Below are positions 56,893 to 64,000 of a stretch of DNA of 64,000 nt, in pieces (positions within the stretch are counted from its first letter, which is position 1; each line of letters opens with the position of its first letter). The DNA lies in the NCBI RefSeq assembly GCF_036826855.1, contig NZ_CP104578.1:6049501-6113500 (forward strand), in the 5' to 3' direction. Under the pieces are notes generated by a model that had not been told where the DNA came from, ran no database searches, and saw only the letters and a program-made list of their open reading frames with translations. The translations under genes were made by a program, and so were the position numbers. This stretch comes from Streptomyces sp. SJL17-4. GTDB taxonomy: Bacteria; Actinomycetota; Actinomycetes; Streptomycetales; Streptomycetaceae.

Positions 56893-57636
56893 TCACCCCC
56901 GCCCGATGTACGGCATCGTCGTCGCCATCACCGTCGCGAACTGTACGTTCGCCTCCAGCGGCAGTGCCGCCATGTGCACCACCGTCGCCGCCACGTCCGC
57001 CGCGTCCATCACCGGTTCCGCCGCCAGTTCGCCGTTGGCCTGGAGGATGCCGGTCTGCATGCGGGCCGTCATCTCCGTCGCCGCGTTGCCGATGTCGAGC
57101 TGTCCGCAGGCGATCCGGTACGGGCGTCCGTCGAGCGACAGGGACTTCGTCAGGCCCGTCATCGCGTGCTTCGTCGCCGTGTACGCGATCGAGTGCGGGC
57201 GCGGTACGTGGGCCGAGATCGAGCCGTTGTTGATGATCCGGCCGCCCTGCGGGTCCTGCTCCTTCATGGACCGGAAGGCCGCCTGGGCGCAGAGGAACGC
57301 GCCCGTCAGGTTGACGTCGACGACCGCGCGCCAGGTGTCCGGGTCCAGGTCCTCGACGGGGACGCCGCCGCCCGCGAACGTACCGGCGTTGTTGAAGAGC
57401 AGGTCGACGCGGCCGTAGCGGTCCCGTACCGCCGTGAAGAGGGCCGCCACCTCCTCCGCCGAGGTCACGTCCGTGGGGACGGTCAGGAAGTCCCCGTCCG
57501 GTGAGGCCGCCGCCGTCTCCTCCAGGGCGCCGGCCCGGCGGCCCGCCAGGGCCACCGACCAGCCTGCCGCCGCCAGGGCGAGGGCCACACTCCGGCCGAT
57601 GCCCGATCCCGCTCCCGTCACCACTGCGATGCTCAT
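56893..57636 (-). CDS. Short-chain dehydrogenase/reductase
   Basis: A 247-residue classical SDR. The cofactor motif is [12 protein letters not shown], then NNAGTFAGG, the catalytic Ser in [11 protein letters not shown] and Tyr-x-x-x-Lys in [10 protein letters not shown] in LAGRRAG after strand 2 suggests NADP. The substrate is unknown. The ATG at 57636 is chosen; the region further upstream is antisense to the PhoD gene. Confidence 0.88.
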   Translation of the reverse strand: MSIAVVTGAGSGIGRSVALALAAAGWSVALAGRRAGALEETAAASPDGDFLTVPTDVTSAEEVAALFTAVRDRYGRVDLLFNNAGTFAGGGVPVEDLDPDTWRAVVDVNLTGAFLCAQAAFRSMKEQDPQGGRIINNGSISAHVPRPHSIAYTATKHAMTGLTKSLSLDGRPYRIACGQLDIGNAATEMTARMQTGILQANGELAAEPVMDAADVAATVVHMAALPLEANVQFATVMATTMPYIGRG

Positions 57637-57771
57637 GGGCGCGCAGCGTACGCGAGACGCGTGCCCCATGAACTCATCGTCCCGACACGTGGATGTTCTG
57701 TACCCGACAACGTGAGGTCGCCCCGCCCCCCTCGAATGACGGACGGACAGCATCCGTCTGGGGAGGGGCAC

Positions 57772-59412
57772 ATGAACCGCGTACACGACGTTCACGAGCA
57801 TTCCGAGGAACTCCGCGCCGCCGCACGCCACTTGGGCCGCCGCCGGTTCCTCACCGTCACCGGGGCCGCCGCCGCGCTCGCCTTCGCCACGCAGCTCCCG
57901 GTCGCGGGCTCCGCGGCCGCGGCCGAGCTCGACGGGCGGCGCATATCCGAGGACCCGTTCACCCTCGGTGTGGCGTCCGGCGACCCGCTGCCCGGCTCCG
58001 TCCTGCTCTGGACCCGGCTCGCGCCCCGCCCCTTCGAGCCCGGCGGCGGCCTGCCCGCCGAGCGGGTCTCGGTCCACTGGGAGCTCGCCCGCGACGAGCG
58101 CTTCACCCGGACCGTGCGCCGCGGCCGGGCCACCGCCCACCCGGAGTTCAGCCACACCGTCCACGTCGAGGTCGAGCACCTCGACTCCGACCGGGAGTTC
58201 TTCTACCGCTTCCGCGTCGGCGACTGGACCAGCCCCGTCGGCCGCACCCGCACCGCCCCCGCCCCCTGGGCCGGCAACACCGGTCTCAAGCTCGCCGCCG
58301 TCTCCTGCCAGGCGTACCACGACGGCTACTTCACGGCCTACCGCCACCTCGCGCAGGAGGACGTCGACGTCGTCTTCCACCTCGGCGACTACCTCTACGA
58401 GTACGCCGTCAACGCCACCGGCGGCGCCCGCGCCTACACCGACCGGACCATCCCGGCCGTCTTCAACCGCGAGACGCTCACCCTGGACGACTACCGGCTC
58501 CGGTACGGGCTCTACAAATCGGACCCCGACCTGCGCGCCGCGCACGCCGCCCACCCCTTCGTCGTCACCTGGGACGACCACGAGACCGAGAACAACTACG
58601 CGGGCGGCACACCCGAGAACAGCGTCCCGCCGGAGGAGTTCCTGCTCCGTCGCGCCGCCGCCTACCGCGCCTACTGGGAGCACCAGCCGCTCCGCGCGCC
58701 CCAGCGGCCCCAGGGACCCGACATGCGGCTCTACCGTCGGCTGCGCTTCGGGCGCCTCGCCCAGTTCGACATCCTCGACACCCGCCAGTACCGCTCCGAC
58801 CAGGCGTACGGCGACGGCTGGCAGGTCCCGGGCCCGGAGTCCGAGAACCCGGCGCGGACGATGACCGGCGCCACGCAGGAGCGGTGGCTGCTCGACGGCT
58901 GGCGCGGCTCCCGCTCCCGCTGGAACGTCCTGCCGCAGCAGGTCGTCTTCGCCGAGCGCCGCGACCGCGCCACCGCCGACTTCAAGCTGTCCATGGACTC
59001 CTGGGACGGCTACCCGGCCTCCCGGCAGCGGCTCCTCGCCGGTGCCGACGCCGCCGGGGTCGAGAACCTGATGGTGCTCACCGGGGACGTCCACGTCGGC
59101 TACGGCCTCGACATCAAGGCCGACTTCCGCGACCCGGCCTCGCGGACCGTCGGCACCGAGATCGTCGCCACCTCGATCAGCAGCGGCAAGGACGGCGCCG
59201 ACCGTCCGTCGAACTACGACAAGCTCATGCAGGCCAACCCGCACCTGAGGTTCTTCAACGGGCGGCGCGGCTATGTGACGGTCGCGCTCGGCGAGGAGTC
59301 CGCACGGGCCGACTTCCGTACGGTGCCGTACGTGACGACCCAGGGCGCTCCCGTCACCACGGCCGCCTCGTTCGTCACGGAGGCGGGCGACCCGGGCCTC
59401 AAGCCTGCGTGA
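57772..59412 (+). CDS. phoD: PhoD-type alkaline phosphatase, Tat-exported
   Basis: A 546-residue phosphodiesterase/phosphomonoesterase. A Tat signal ([15 protein letters not shown], cleavage near AAA-AEL) leads to the PhoD domain: [38 protein letters not shown] (metal Asp), [13 protein letters not shown] (Asp, His), DILDTRQYR and [11 protein letters not shown]. All metal-binding blocks are present. It releases phosphate outside the cell during phosphate limitation. GGGGAGGGG lies seven bases before the ATG. It overlaps the convergent oxidoreductase gene by 14 bases. Confidence 0.92.
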   Translation: MNRVHDVHEHSEELRAAARHLGRRRFLTVTGAAAALAFATQLPVAGSAAAAELDGRRISEDPFTLGVASGDPLPGSVLLWTRLAPRPFEPGGGLPAERVSVHWELARDERFTRTVRRGRATAHPEFSHTVHVEVEHLDSDREFFYRFRVGDWTSPVGRTRTAPAPWAGNTGLKLAAVSCQAYHDGYFTAYRHLAQEDVDVVFHLGDYLYEYAVNATGGARAYTDRTIPAVFNRETLTLDDYRLRYGLYKSDPDLRAAHAAHPFVVTWDDHETENNYAGGTPENSVPPEEFLLRRAAAYRAYWEHQPLRAPQRPQGPDMRLYRRLRFGRLAQFDILDTRQYRSDQAYGDGWQVPGPESENPARTMTGATQERWLLDGWRGSRSRWNVLPQQVVFAERRDRATADFKLSMDSWDGYPASRQRLLAGADAAGVENLMVLTGDVHVGYGLDIKADFRDPASRTVGTEIVATSISSGKDGADRPSNYDKLMQANPHLRFFNGRRGYVTVALGEESARADFRTVPYVTTQGAPVTTAASFVTEAGDPGLKPA

Positions 59413-60421
59413 CCAGAGCCTCCTGGGGTACGGCGGTCTCCTGGGGATAGCGGACGCCGATGCGGTCCCGTACCGCGTCGAGCGTCCGCATCACCGCGAG
59501 CGAGCCTTCGAGGGGGACGAGCGGGGACTCCGTCCCGCCCGCCCGCAGGCAGCGCATGACCTCGGCGGCCTCGTGCCGGAGGGCGTGGGGGTCGTCGTCC
59601 GACACGAACTCCTCCGGCTCGTGGCCGTTGCGGTGCAGGGTGAAGCGGTCGGGGTAGAAGAAGCCGCGCGGGACGTCGATCCGGCCCAGCGAGCCCGTCA
59701 CCGAGGCCGTCAGCGGGGTGTCCGCGTCGATCGAGCAGGACAGCAGCGCCGACGCCCCCGAGTCCGACCAGCCGAGCAGCATCCCGGTGTTCAGGTCGAC
59801 GCCCTCCGGTGAGAGCAGCGCGTGCGCGTGGACCGTGTCCGGCTCACCGAGCAGCAGCTGCGCGAACGACACCGGGTACACGCCCAGGTCGAGCAGCGCC
59901 CCGCCGCCCACCGCCGGGTTCCGCAGCCGGTGGTCCGCCGCGAACGGGCCCGCGAGCCCGAAGTCCGCCTGTACGGTCCTGATCTCGCCGATCGCCCCGC
60001 CGCGGACGAGCTCCGCGAGGCGCCGGACCAGCGGGTTGCAGTACATCCACATGGCCTCCATCAGGAAGAGGCCACGGTCCCGGGACAGGGTGACGAGTTC
60101 CTCTGCCTCGCGGGCGTTGAGCGTGAGAGCCTTCTCGCAGAGCACCGCCTTGCCCGCCTCCAGGGCGCGGCCGGCCGCCTCCCGGTGTGCGTGGTGCGGG
60201 GTCGCCACGTACACCACGTCGACGTCCTCGTCGGCGAAGAGCCCGTCCCAGTCGCCGTACGCCCGAGGGATGCCGAACCGGTCCGCGAAGGCCTTGGCGG
60301 ACGCCTCCGTACGGGACGCCACCGCGACGATCTCCGCACCGTCGAGCGTCCGCAGGTCCGTGACGAACCGCTCCGCTATGCCGCCCGTCGCCAGGATTCC
60401 CCAGCGCACCGTGTCACCCAT
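59399..60421 (-). CDS. Gfo/Idh/MocA-family oxidoreductase
   Basis: A 340-residue NAD(P)-dependent sugar or inositol dehydrogenase-like protein. It has [43 protein letters not shown] (EKP-like EKA) and DLGVYPVSF. The EKP Pro is replaced by Ala, which is common in this subgroup. The C-terminal alpha/beta domain is complete. The substrate is unknown. An in-frame extension upstream of 60421 is repeat-derived. It is divergent from the MFS gene. Confidence 0.87.
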   Translation of the reverse strand: MGDTVRWGILATGGIAERFVTDLRTLDGAEIVAVASRTEASAKAFADRFGIPRAYGDWDGLFADEDVDVVYVATPHHAHREAAGRALEAGKAVLCEKALTLNAREAEELVTLSRDRGLFLMEAMWMYCNPLVRRLAELVRGGAIGEIRTVQADFGLAGPFAADHRLRNPAVGGGALLDLGVYPVSFAQLLLGEPDTVHAHALLSPEGVDLNTGMLLGWSDSGASALLSCSIDADTPLTASVTGSLGRIDVPRGFFYPDRFTLHRNGHEPEEFVSDDDPHALRHEAAEVMRCLRAGGTESPLVPLEGSLAVMRTLDAVRDRIGVRYPQETAVPQEALVTQA

Positions 60422-60542
60422 GTTCCCCACCCGTCCCCACCCGTTCCCATCTGTCCCATCGATCCCCCTCGATCCGCAGAGGTCTCGACCATGCCTGTCG
60501 AGCTGAGAGCATAGGCAAGGATTCAACGAAATGGAGCGGTCG

Positions 60543-61841
60543 ATGCCGGAGAGCGGCCAGAAGACAACACAAGGACACATAACCGAAAGAGCCCCCGAGC
60601 CGACCGGTCAGGCGACCACCCGGCGCACCGGGCTCCTCGTCACCCTCGTCCTCGGTGGGCTCACCGCACTGCCCCCGCTCTCCATGGACATGTACCTCCC
60701 GGCCCTGCCCGAGGTCACCGGCGCGCTGAACGCCCCCGCCGCCACCGTCCAGCTCACCCTCACCGCCTGCCTCGCCGGCATGGCCCTCGGCCAGCTCGTC
60801 GTCGGCCCCATGAGCGACAAGTGGGGCCGTCGCCGCCCGCTGCTCATCGGCATGATCGTGTACGTCCTCGCCACCGCCGTCTGCGCCCTCGCCCCCACCG
60901 CCGAGACGCTCATCGGCTTCCGGCTGCTCCAGGGCCTCGCCGGCGCCGCCGGCATCGTCATCGCCCGCGCGGTCGTCCGCGACCTGTACGACGGCGTGGA
61001 GATGGCCCGGTTCTTCTCCACCCTGATGCTGATCTCCGGCGTCGCCCCGATCATCGCGCCCCTCATCGGCGGCCAGATCCTGCGGATCACCGACTGGCGG
61101 GGCGTCTTCCACGTCCTCACCGTCATCGGCATCCTCCTCACCCTCGTCGTCTGGCGCTTCCTCGGCGAGACGCTGCCGCCCGAGCGGCGCCACGAGGGCG
61201 GGGTCGGCCAGGCCCTGCGCACCATGAAGGGGCTGCTCGCCGACCGCGTCTTCGCCGGGTACATGCTGACCGGCGGGCTCGCCTTCGCCGCCCTCTTCGC
61301 GTACATCTCGGCCTCGCCGTTCGTCGTCCAGGAGATCTACGGGGCCTCGCCGCAGACCTTCAGCCTGCTCTTCGGCCTCAACTCCATCGGCCTCGTCGCC
61401 GTCGGCCAGGTCAACGGCAAGCTGCTCGTCGGCCGCGTCAGCCTCGACAAGGCGCTCGGCTGGGGCCTCGGGATCATCCTCGTCTCCTCCCTCGCGCTGC
61501 TCCTCATGACCAGCGGCGTCTTCGGGAAGGTCGGGCTCGTGCCGATCGCGGCCGGACTCTTCGTCCTGATGTCCGCGATGGGCCTCGCCATGCCGAACAC
61601 CAACGCCCAGGCCCTGATGCGCACCCCGCACGCGGCCGGCTCCGCGTCCGCGCTGCTCGGCACGACGTCGTTCCTTATCGGCGCCGTCGCCTCCCCGCTC
61701 GTCGGCATCGCCGGCGAACACACCGCCGTCCCGATGGCGGTCGTCCAGCTGACCTGCGCGGTCCTGGCCGTGGCCTGCTTCCTGGGCCTGTGCAGGCCGT
61801 GGCGGCAGGGAAGGTCGGGCGCGGCGCCCACGAACCCCTAG
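60543..61841 (+). CDS. Bcr/CflA-type multidrug MFS transporter
   Basis: A 432-residue 12-TM transporter. It begins with a short polar tail, then LLVTLVLGGLTALPPLSMDM, PALPEVTGALN, GPMSDKWGRRRPLLIGM (motif A) and FRLLQGLAGAAGIVIARAVV. The SMDMYLPALP element is typical of the Bcr/CflA group, which exports bicyclomycin, sulfonamides or amino acids. The ATG at 60543 has GGAG seven bases upstream; an ATG at 60531 is possible. It is divergent from the Gfo/Idh/MocA gene. Confidence 0.9.
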   Translation: MPESGQKTTQGHITERAPEPTGQATTRRTGLLVTLVLGGLTALPPLSMDMYLPALPEVTGALNAPAATVQLTLTACLAGMALGQLVVGPMSDKWGRRRPLLIGMIVYVLATAVCALAPTAETLIGFRLLQGLAGAAGIVIARAVVRDLYDGVEMARFFSTLMLISGVAPIIAPLIGGQILRITDWRGVFHVLTVIGILLTLVVWRFLGETLPPERRHEGGVGQALRTMKGLLADRVFAGYMLTGGLAFAALFAYISASPFVVQEIYGASPQTFSLLFGLNSIGLVAVGQVNGKLLVGRVSLDKALGWGLGIILVSSLALLLMTSGVFGKVGLVPIAAGLFVLMSAMGLAMPNTNAQALMRTPHAAGSASALLGTTSFLIGAVASPLVGIAGEHTAVPMAVVQLTCAVLAVACFLGLCRPWRQGRSGAAPTNP

Positions 61842-61927
61842 GGCCTGTCTTTCGGACCATGCCGGGCTCGCGGGGCCGCCGACTCCGGGCCGCCGGGGCT
61901 GGACGTGCCGCCGCCTAGACTGTCTCG

Positions 61928-62911
61928 GTGAACGCCTCCGCTCCCTCCGCCGACTCCCTGCGCGCCGCCCTCGCCGGGCTCCTCGACGGGCTGCCGCCCA
62001 AGCAGGCCGCCCAGGCCGTCGACCGGCTGATCGCCAACTACCGGGGGACCACCCCGACGGACACCCCCGTGCTGCGCGACCGCTCCGACGTCGCCGCGTA
62101 CGCCGCGTACCGGATGCCGGCGACCTTCGAGGCGGTACGGGGCGCCCTCGACGCCCTGCGCGAGGCAGCGCCCGACTGGGAGCCGCGTACCCACACCGAC
62201 GTCGGCGGCGGTACGGGCGCGGCGAGCTGGGCCGTCGCCGAGGCCTGGGAGGAGCAGCCGCCCCGCACCACCGTCCTGGACTGGGCCGAGCCGGCCCTCG
62301 CCCTCGGGCGCGAGCTCGCCGCCGGGGCCCTGGACGCCGAGTGGCGCACGGCCAGGATCGGTGGCGCGCTGCGGCTCGCCGACACGGACCTCGTCACCGT
62401 CTCGTACGTGCTCAAGGAGCTGACCGAGGCCGACCGGGCCGCCCTCGTGACCGAGGCGGCGCGTGCCGCGCAGACGGTCGTGATCGTCGAGCCCGGCACC
62501 CCCGACGGCTACGAGCGGATCATCGCCGCCCGCACCCTGCTGATCGAGGCCGGATTCACGGTCGCCGCGCCCTGCCCGCACAGCGGGGCCTGCCCGATCG
62601 TGCCGGGCACGGACTGGTGCCACTTCTCGGCCCGGGTCAGCCGTTCCTCGCTGCACCGGAAGGTGAAGGGCGGTTCGCTGCCGTACGAGGACGAGAAGTA
62701 CAGCTACGTGGCGGCGACCCGCTTCCCGCCGGCTCCGGCGGCCTCCCGGATCACCCGCAGGCCGCAGATCCGCAAGGGCCTGGTCCTCCTCGAACTGTGC
62801 GGCCCGGACGGACTGGCCCGCGAGACGGTCACCAAGCGCCACGGCTCCCTGTACAAGCAGGCCCGCGACGCCGAGTGGGGCGACTCCTGGCCGCCGGAGG
62901 ACGAGGGCTGA
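61928..62911 (+). CDS. Rsm22-family methyltransferase-like protein
   Basis: A 327-residue protein related to mitochondrial ribosomal small-subunit Rsm22. It has YAAYRMPATFEAVRGAL, HTDVGGGTGAASWA (SAM motif), VLDWAEPALALGREL, TVSYVLKELTEADR and VVIVEPGTPDGYE. Cys-rich elements (CPHSGACPIVPGTDWC) could bind a metal or iron-sulfur cluster, as proposed for the family. It probably acts in ribosome maturation. GTG start. Confidence 0.88.
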   Translation: MNASAPSADSLRAALAGLLDGLPPKQAAQAVDRLIANYRGTTPTDTPVLRDRSDVAAYAAYRMPATFEAVRGALDALREAAPDWEPRTHTDVGGGTGAASWAVAEAWEEQPPRTTVLDWAEPALALGRELAAGALDAEWRTARIGGALRLADTDLVTVSYVLKELTEADRAALVTEAARAAQTVVIVEPGTPDGYERIIAARTLLIEAGFTVAAPCPHSGACPIVPGTDWCHFSARVSRSSLHRKVKGGSLPYEDEKYSYVAATRFPPAPAASRITRRPQIRKGLVLLELCGPDGLARETVTKRHGSLYKQARDAEWGDSWPPEDEG

Positions 62912-62924
62912 GAGTCCGGCCCGG

Positions 62925-63367
62925 TCAGACGGGGGAGACCAGGCCGCGTACCGGGTCGGCGCGGACACCGGTCGACCAGACGACCGGTCCGCAGCCCTCG
63001 CCGTTGGGCGCGTGCCTGCGCAGGGTGAACGGGGCGCTGCGGTCGTAGACCGTGCGATGGGAGGCTGCCGGGTCGGTGACCACGAGGCGTACCGTCACCT
63101 GCTTCTCACCGGTGACCTCGGGCATGTCCAGGTTGAGGAAGGCCGCGTCCCGGCGCTCTTGGCAGGTCCCGTCGACGCAGAGCCGGTAGTGGGCCCCGGC
63201 GGGGAAGTCGCCGGGCTGCCAGGTGACGGTCACCCCCGATCGGCGCCGATCAGGGTGCACACGCGCCCGCCCTGGCTCTGGCATCCGGTCGCGAGGAGCA
63301 CGGCGGCGGCCGCCGCCGTGACAGCGACCGCGGCGCGAACGTATCGGTGGTTCCTGTGCGTACCCAC
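62925..63367 (-). pseudogene. Secreted lipoprotein gene broken by a one-base frameshift
   Basis: The 5' part, from a GTG at 63367, reads VGTHRNHRYVRAAVAV with a lipobox AVLLATGC and CTLIGADRG, then stops. The coherent continuation VTVTWQPGDFPAGAHYRLC, NLDMPEVTGEKQVTV and VVWSTGVRADPVRGLVSP lies in another frame. A run of five C (63233-63237, plus strand) marks the junction; six would restore the frame. A sequencing error or a real mutation could explain it. The product would be a secreted lipoprotein of unknown function. Confidence 0.72.
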
Positions 63368-63451
63368 CGAAAATGCCCCCCCGAAGTCACGTTTCCGATG
63401 TTCCGCAGACCAGGAGGGGCACTTTACGGAGGCGGGCGAGCGCCGTCGACC

Positions 63452-64000
63452 CTAGGGCCGCAGCTCCTGGGTGCAGCACTTCACGCTGCCGCCGCCCTTG
63501 AGGAGTTCGCCCAGGTCCATGCCGATCGGCTCGAAGCCCCGCTGCCGCAGGGGGTCGAAGAGGCCCACCGCCGCTTGGGGGAGGAGGACGTTCCGTCCGT
63601 CGCTGACCGCGTTCAGGCCGAGGGCCGCCGCGTCCTCGGCCGTCGCGATCAGGGCGTCGGGGAAGAGCCGGGCGAGCACCGCGCGGCTGCCGGGGGAGAA
63701 CGCGTCCGGGTAGTACATGACCTCGTCGGCGGCGTCGTCCAGGACGCACAGCGCCGTGTCCAGGTGGTAGTACCGCGGGTCCACCAGTTCGAGGCCGATC
63801 ACCGGTCGGCCGAAGAACTCCTGCGCCTCGTCGTGCGAGAGCGGGCTGGAGCGGAAGCCGCGCCCGGCGAGGATCCAGGAGGCGGTGACGGCGAAGTCCC
63901 CCTCGCCCTCGTTGACGTGCTCCGGAGCCCGTACGGCGTCGGCTGCCCAACCGTTTACTCGGAACCAGGCCAGATGCGCCCCGGCCTCGGCCGCGCGCTC
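63452..64000 (-). CDS. Dimethylargininase-like amidinohydrolase, C-terminal part
   Basis: The gene runs off the window, so its N-terminus is missing. Visible are AHLAWFRVNGWAADAV, EGEGDFAVTASWILAGRGFR, EFFGRPVIGLELVD, YYHLDTALCVLDD (catalytic His), DAFSPGSRAVL and GGGSVKCCTQELRP (catalytic Cys near the C-terminus). This matches dimethylarginine dimethylaminohydrolase/arginine deiminase-like proteins that cleave guanidino groups. The partner genes are outside the window. Confidence 0.85.
   Translation of the reverse strand, partial: ERAAEAGAHLAWFRVNGWAADAVRAPEHVNEGEGDFAVTASWILAGRGFRSSPLSHDEAQEFFGRPVIGLELVDPRYYHLDTALCVLDDAADEVMYYPDAFSPGSRAVLARLFPDALIATAEDAAALGLNAVSDGRNVLLPQAAVGLFDPLRQRGFEPIGMDLGELLKGGGSVKCCTQELRP

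Noticed and set aside
57690..57771. A PHO box before phoD
   Set aside because: No pair of GTTCACC-type direct repeats with 11-base period was found; GTTCTGTACCC alone is not enough.

Overview
The window is a high-GC actinobacterial chromosome segment, almost certainly Streptomyces. Third codon positions are nearly all G or C, many genes start with GTG, and there are XRE/DUF397 and RsbW-like regulator sets, a DmdR/IdeR-type iron box and a class A RNase P RNA with typical actinobacterial helices. No tRNA, rRNA or CRISPR array was found.

Positions 1-2640 are the right end of an integrative element of the actinomycete AICE type: the end of a DUF3631 replication protein, a cluster of short iterons, a small excisionase and a tyrosine integrase, closed by a strong hairpin. 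Chromosomal genes follow directly. From 2.7 to 35 kb a recurring theme is steroid or side-chain beta-oxidation under a KstR-type repressor. The kstR gene is at 5951-6580. KstR-like palindromes lie before an aldehyde dehydrogenase/ferredoxin pair (2729-4425), a glycosyltransferase/methyltransferase/prenyltransferase-like trio (6808-10116), a fused FadE34-like acyl-CoA dehydrogenase plus thiolase (24744-28274) and an operon of Hsd4B-like hydratase, zinc alcohol dehydrogenase and Hsd4A-like dehydrogenase (31992-34904). A second palindrome, CTGACG-N3-CGTCAG, accompanies three of these sites and also stands alone before an F420-type oxidoreductase (11746-12756).

Between these lie small secreted lipoproteins, an amidase, a membrane protein gene with an apparent frameshift and a TTA codon, an XRE/DUF397/anti-sigma-like cluster, a secreted endonuclease-like protein, a strikingly eukaryote-like FKBP12, a GlxA-type regulator, an MFS pump, a phospholipase D-like secreted protein and a decayed two-component system.

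From 35 to 50 kb there are an iron-siderophore binding lipoprotein behind an iron box, a Nif3/zinc-ribbon/RNase H-phosphatase operon, KDPG aldolase, YaaA, an RNB ribonuclease, rnpB, an Lrp regulator divergent from an SMP-30 lactonase, and VOC and WYL proteins. Positions 50219-51226 carry no gene. They hold a roughly 936-bp imperfect palindrome with two folded terminal modules and a lower-GC core, which is the most unusual object here. From 51 to 64 kb there are a serine hydrolase divergent from an intact two-component system, PASTA/Excalibur, SDR, PhoD, Gfo/Idh/MocA, MFS and Rsm22-family genes, a frameshifted lipoprotein, and a dimethylargininase-like gene cut by the window end.
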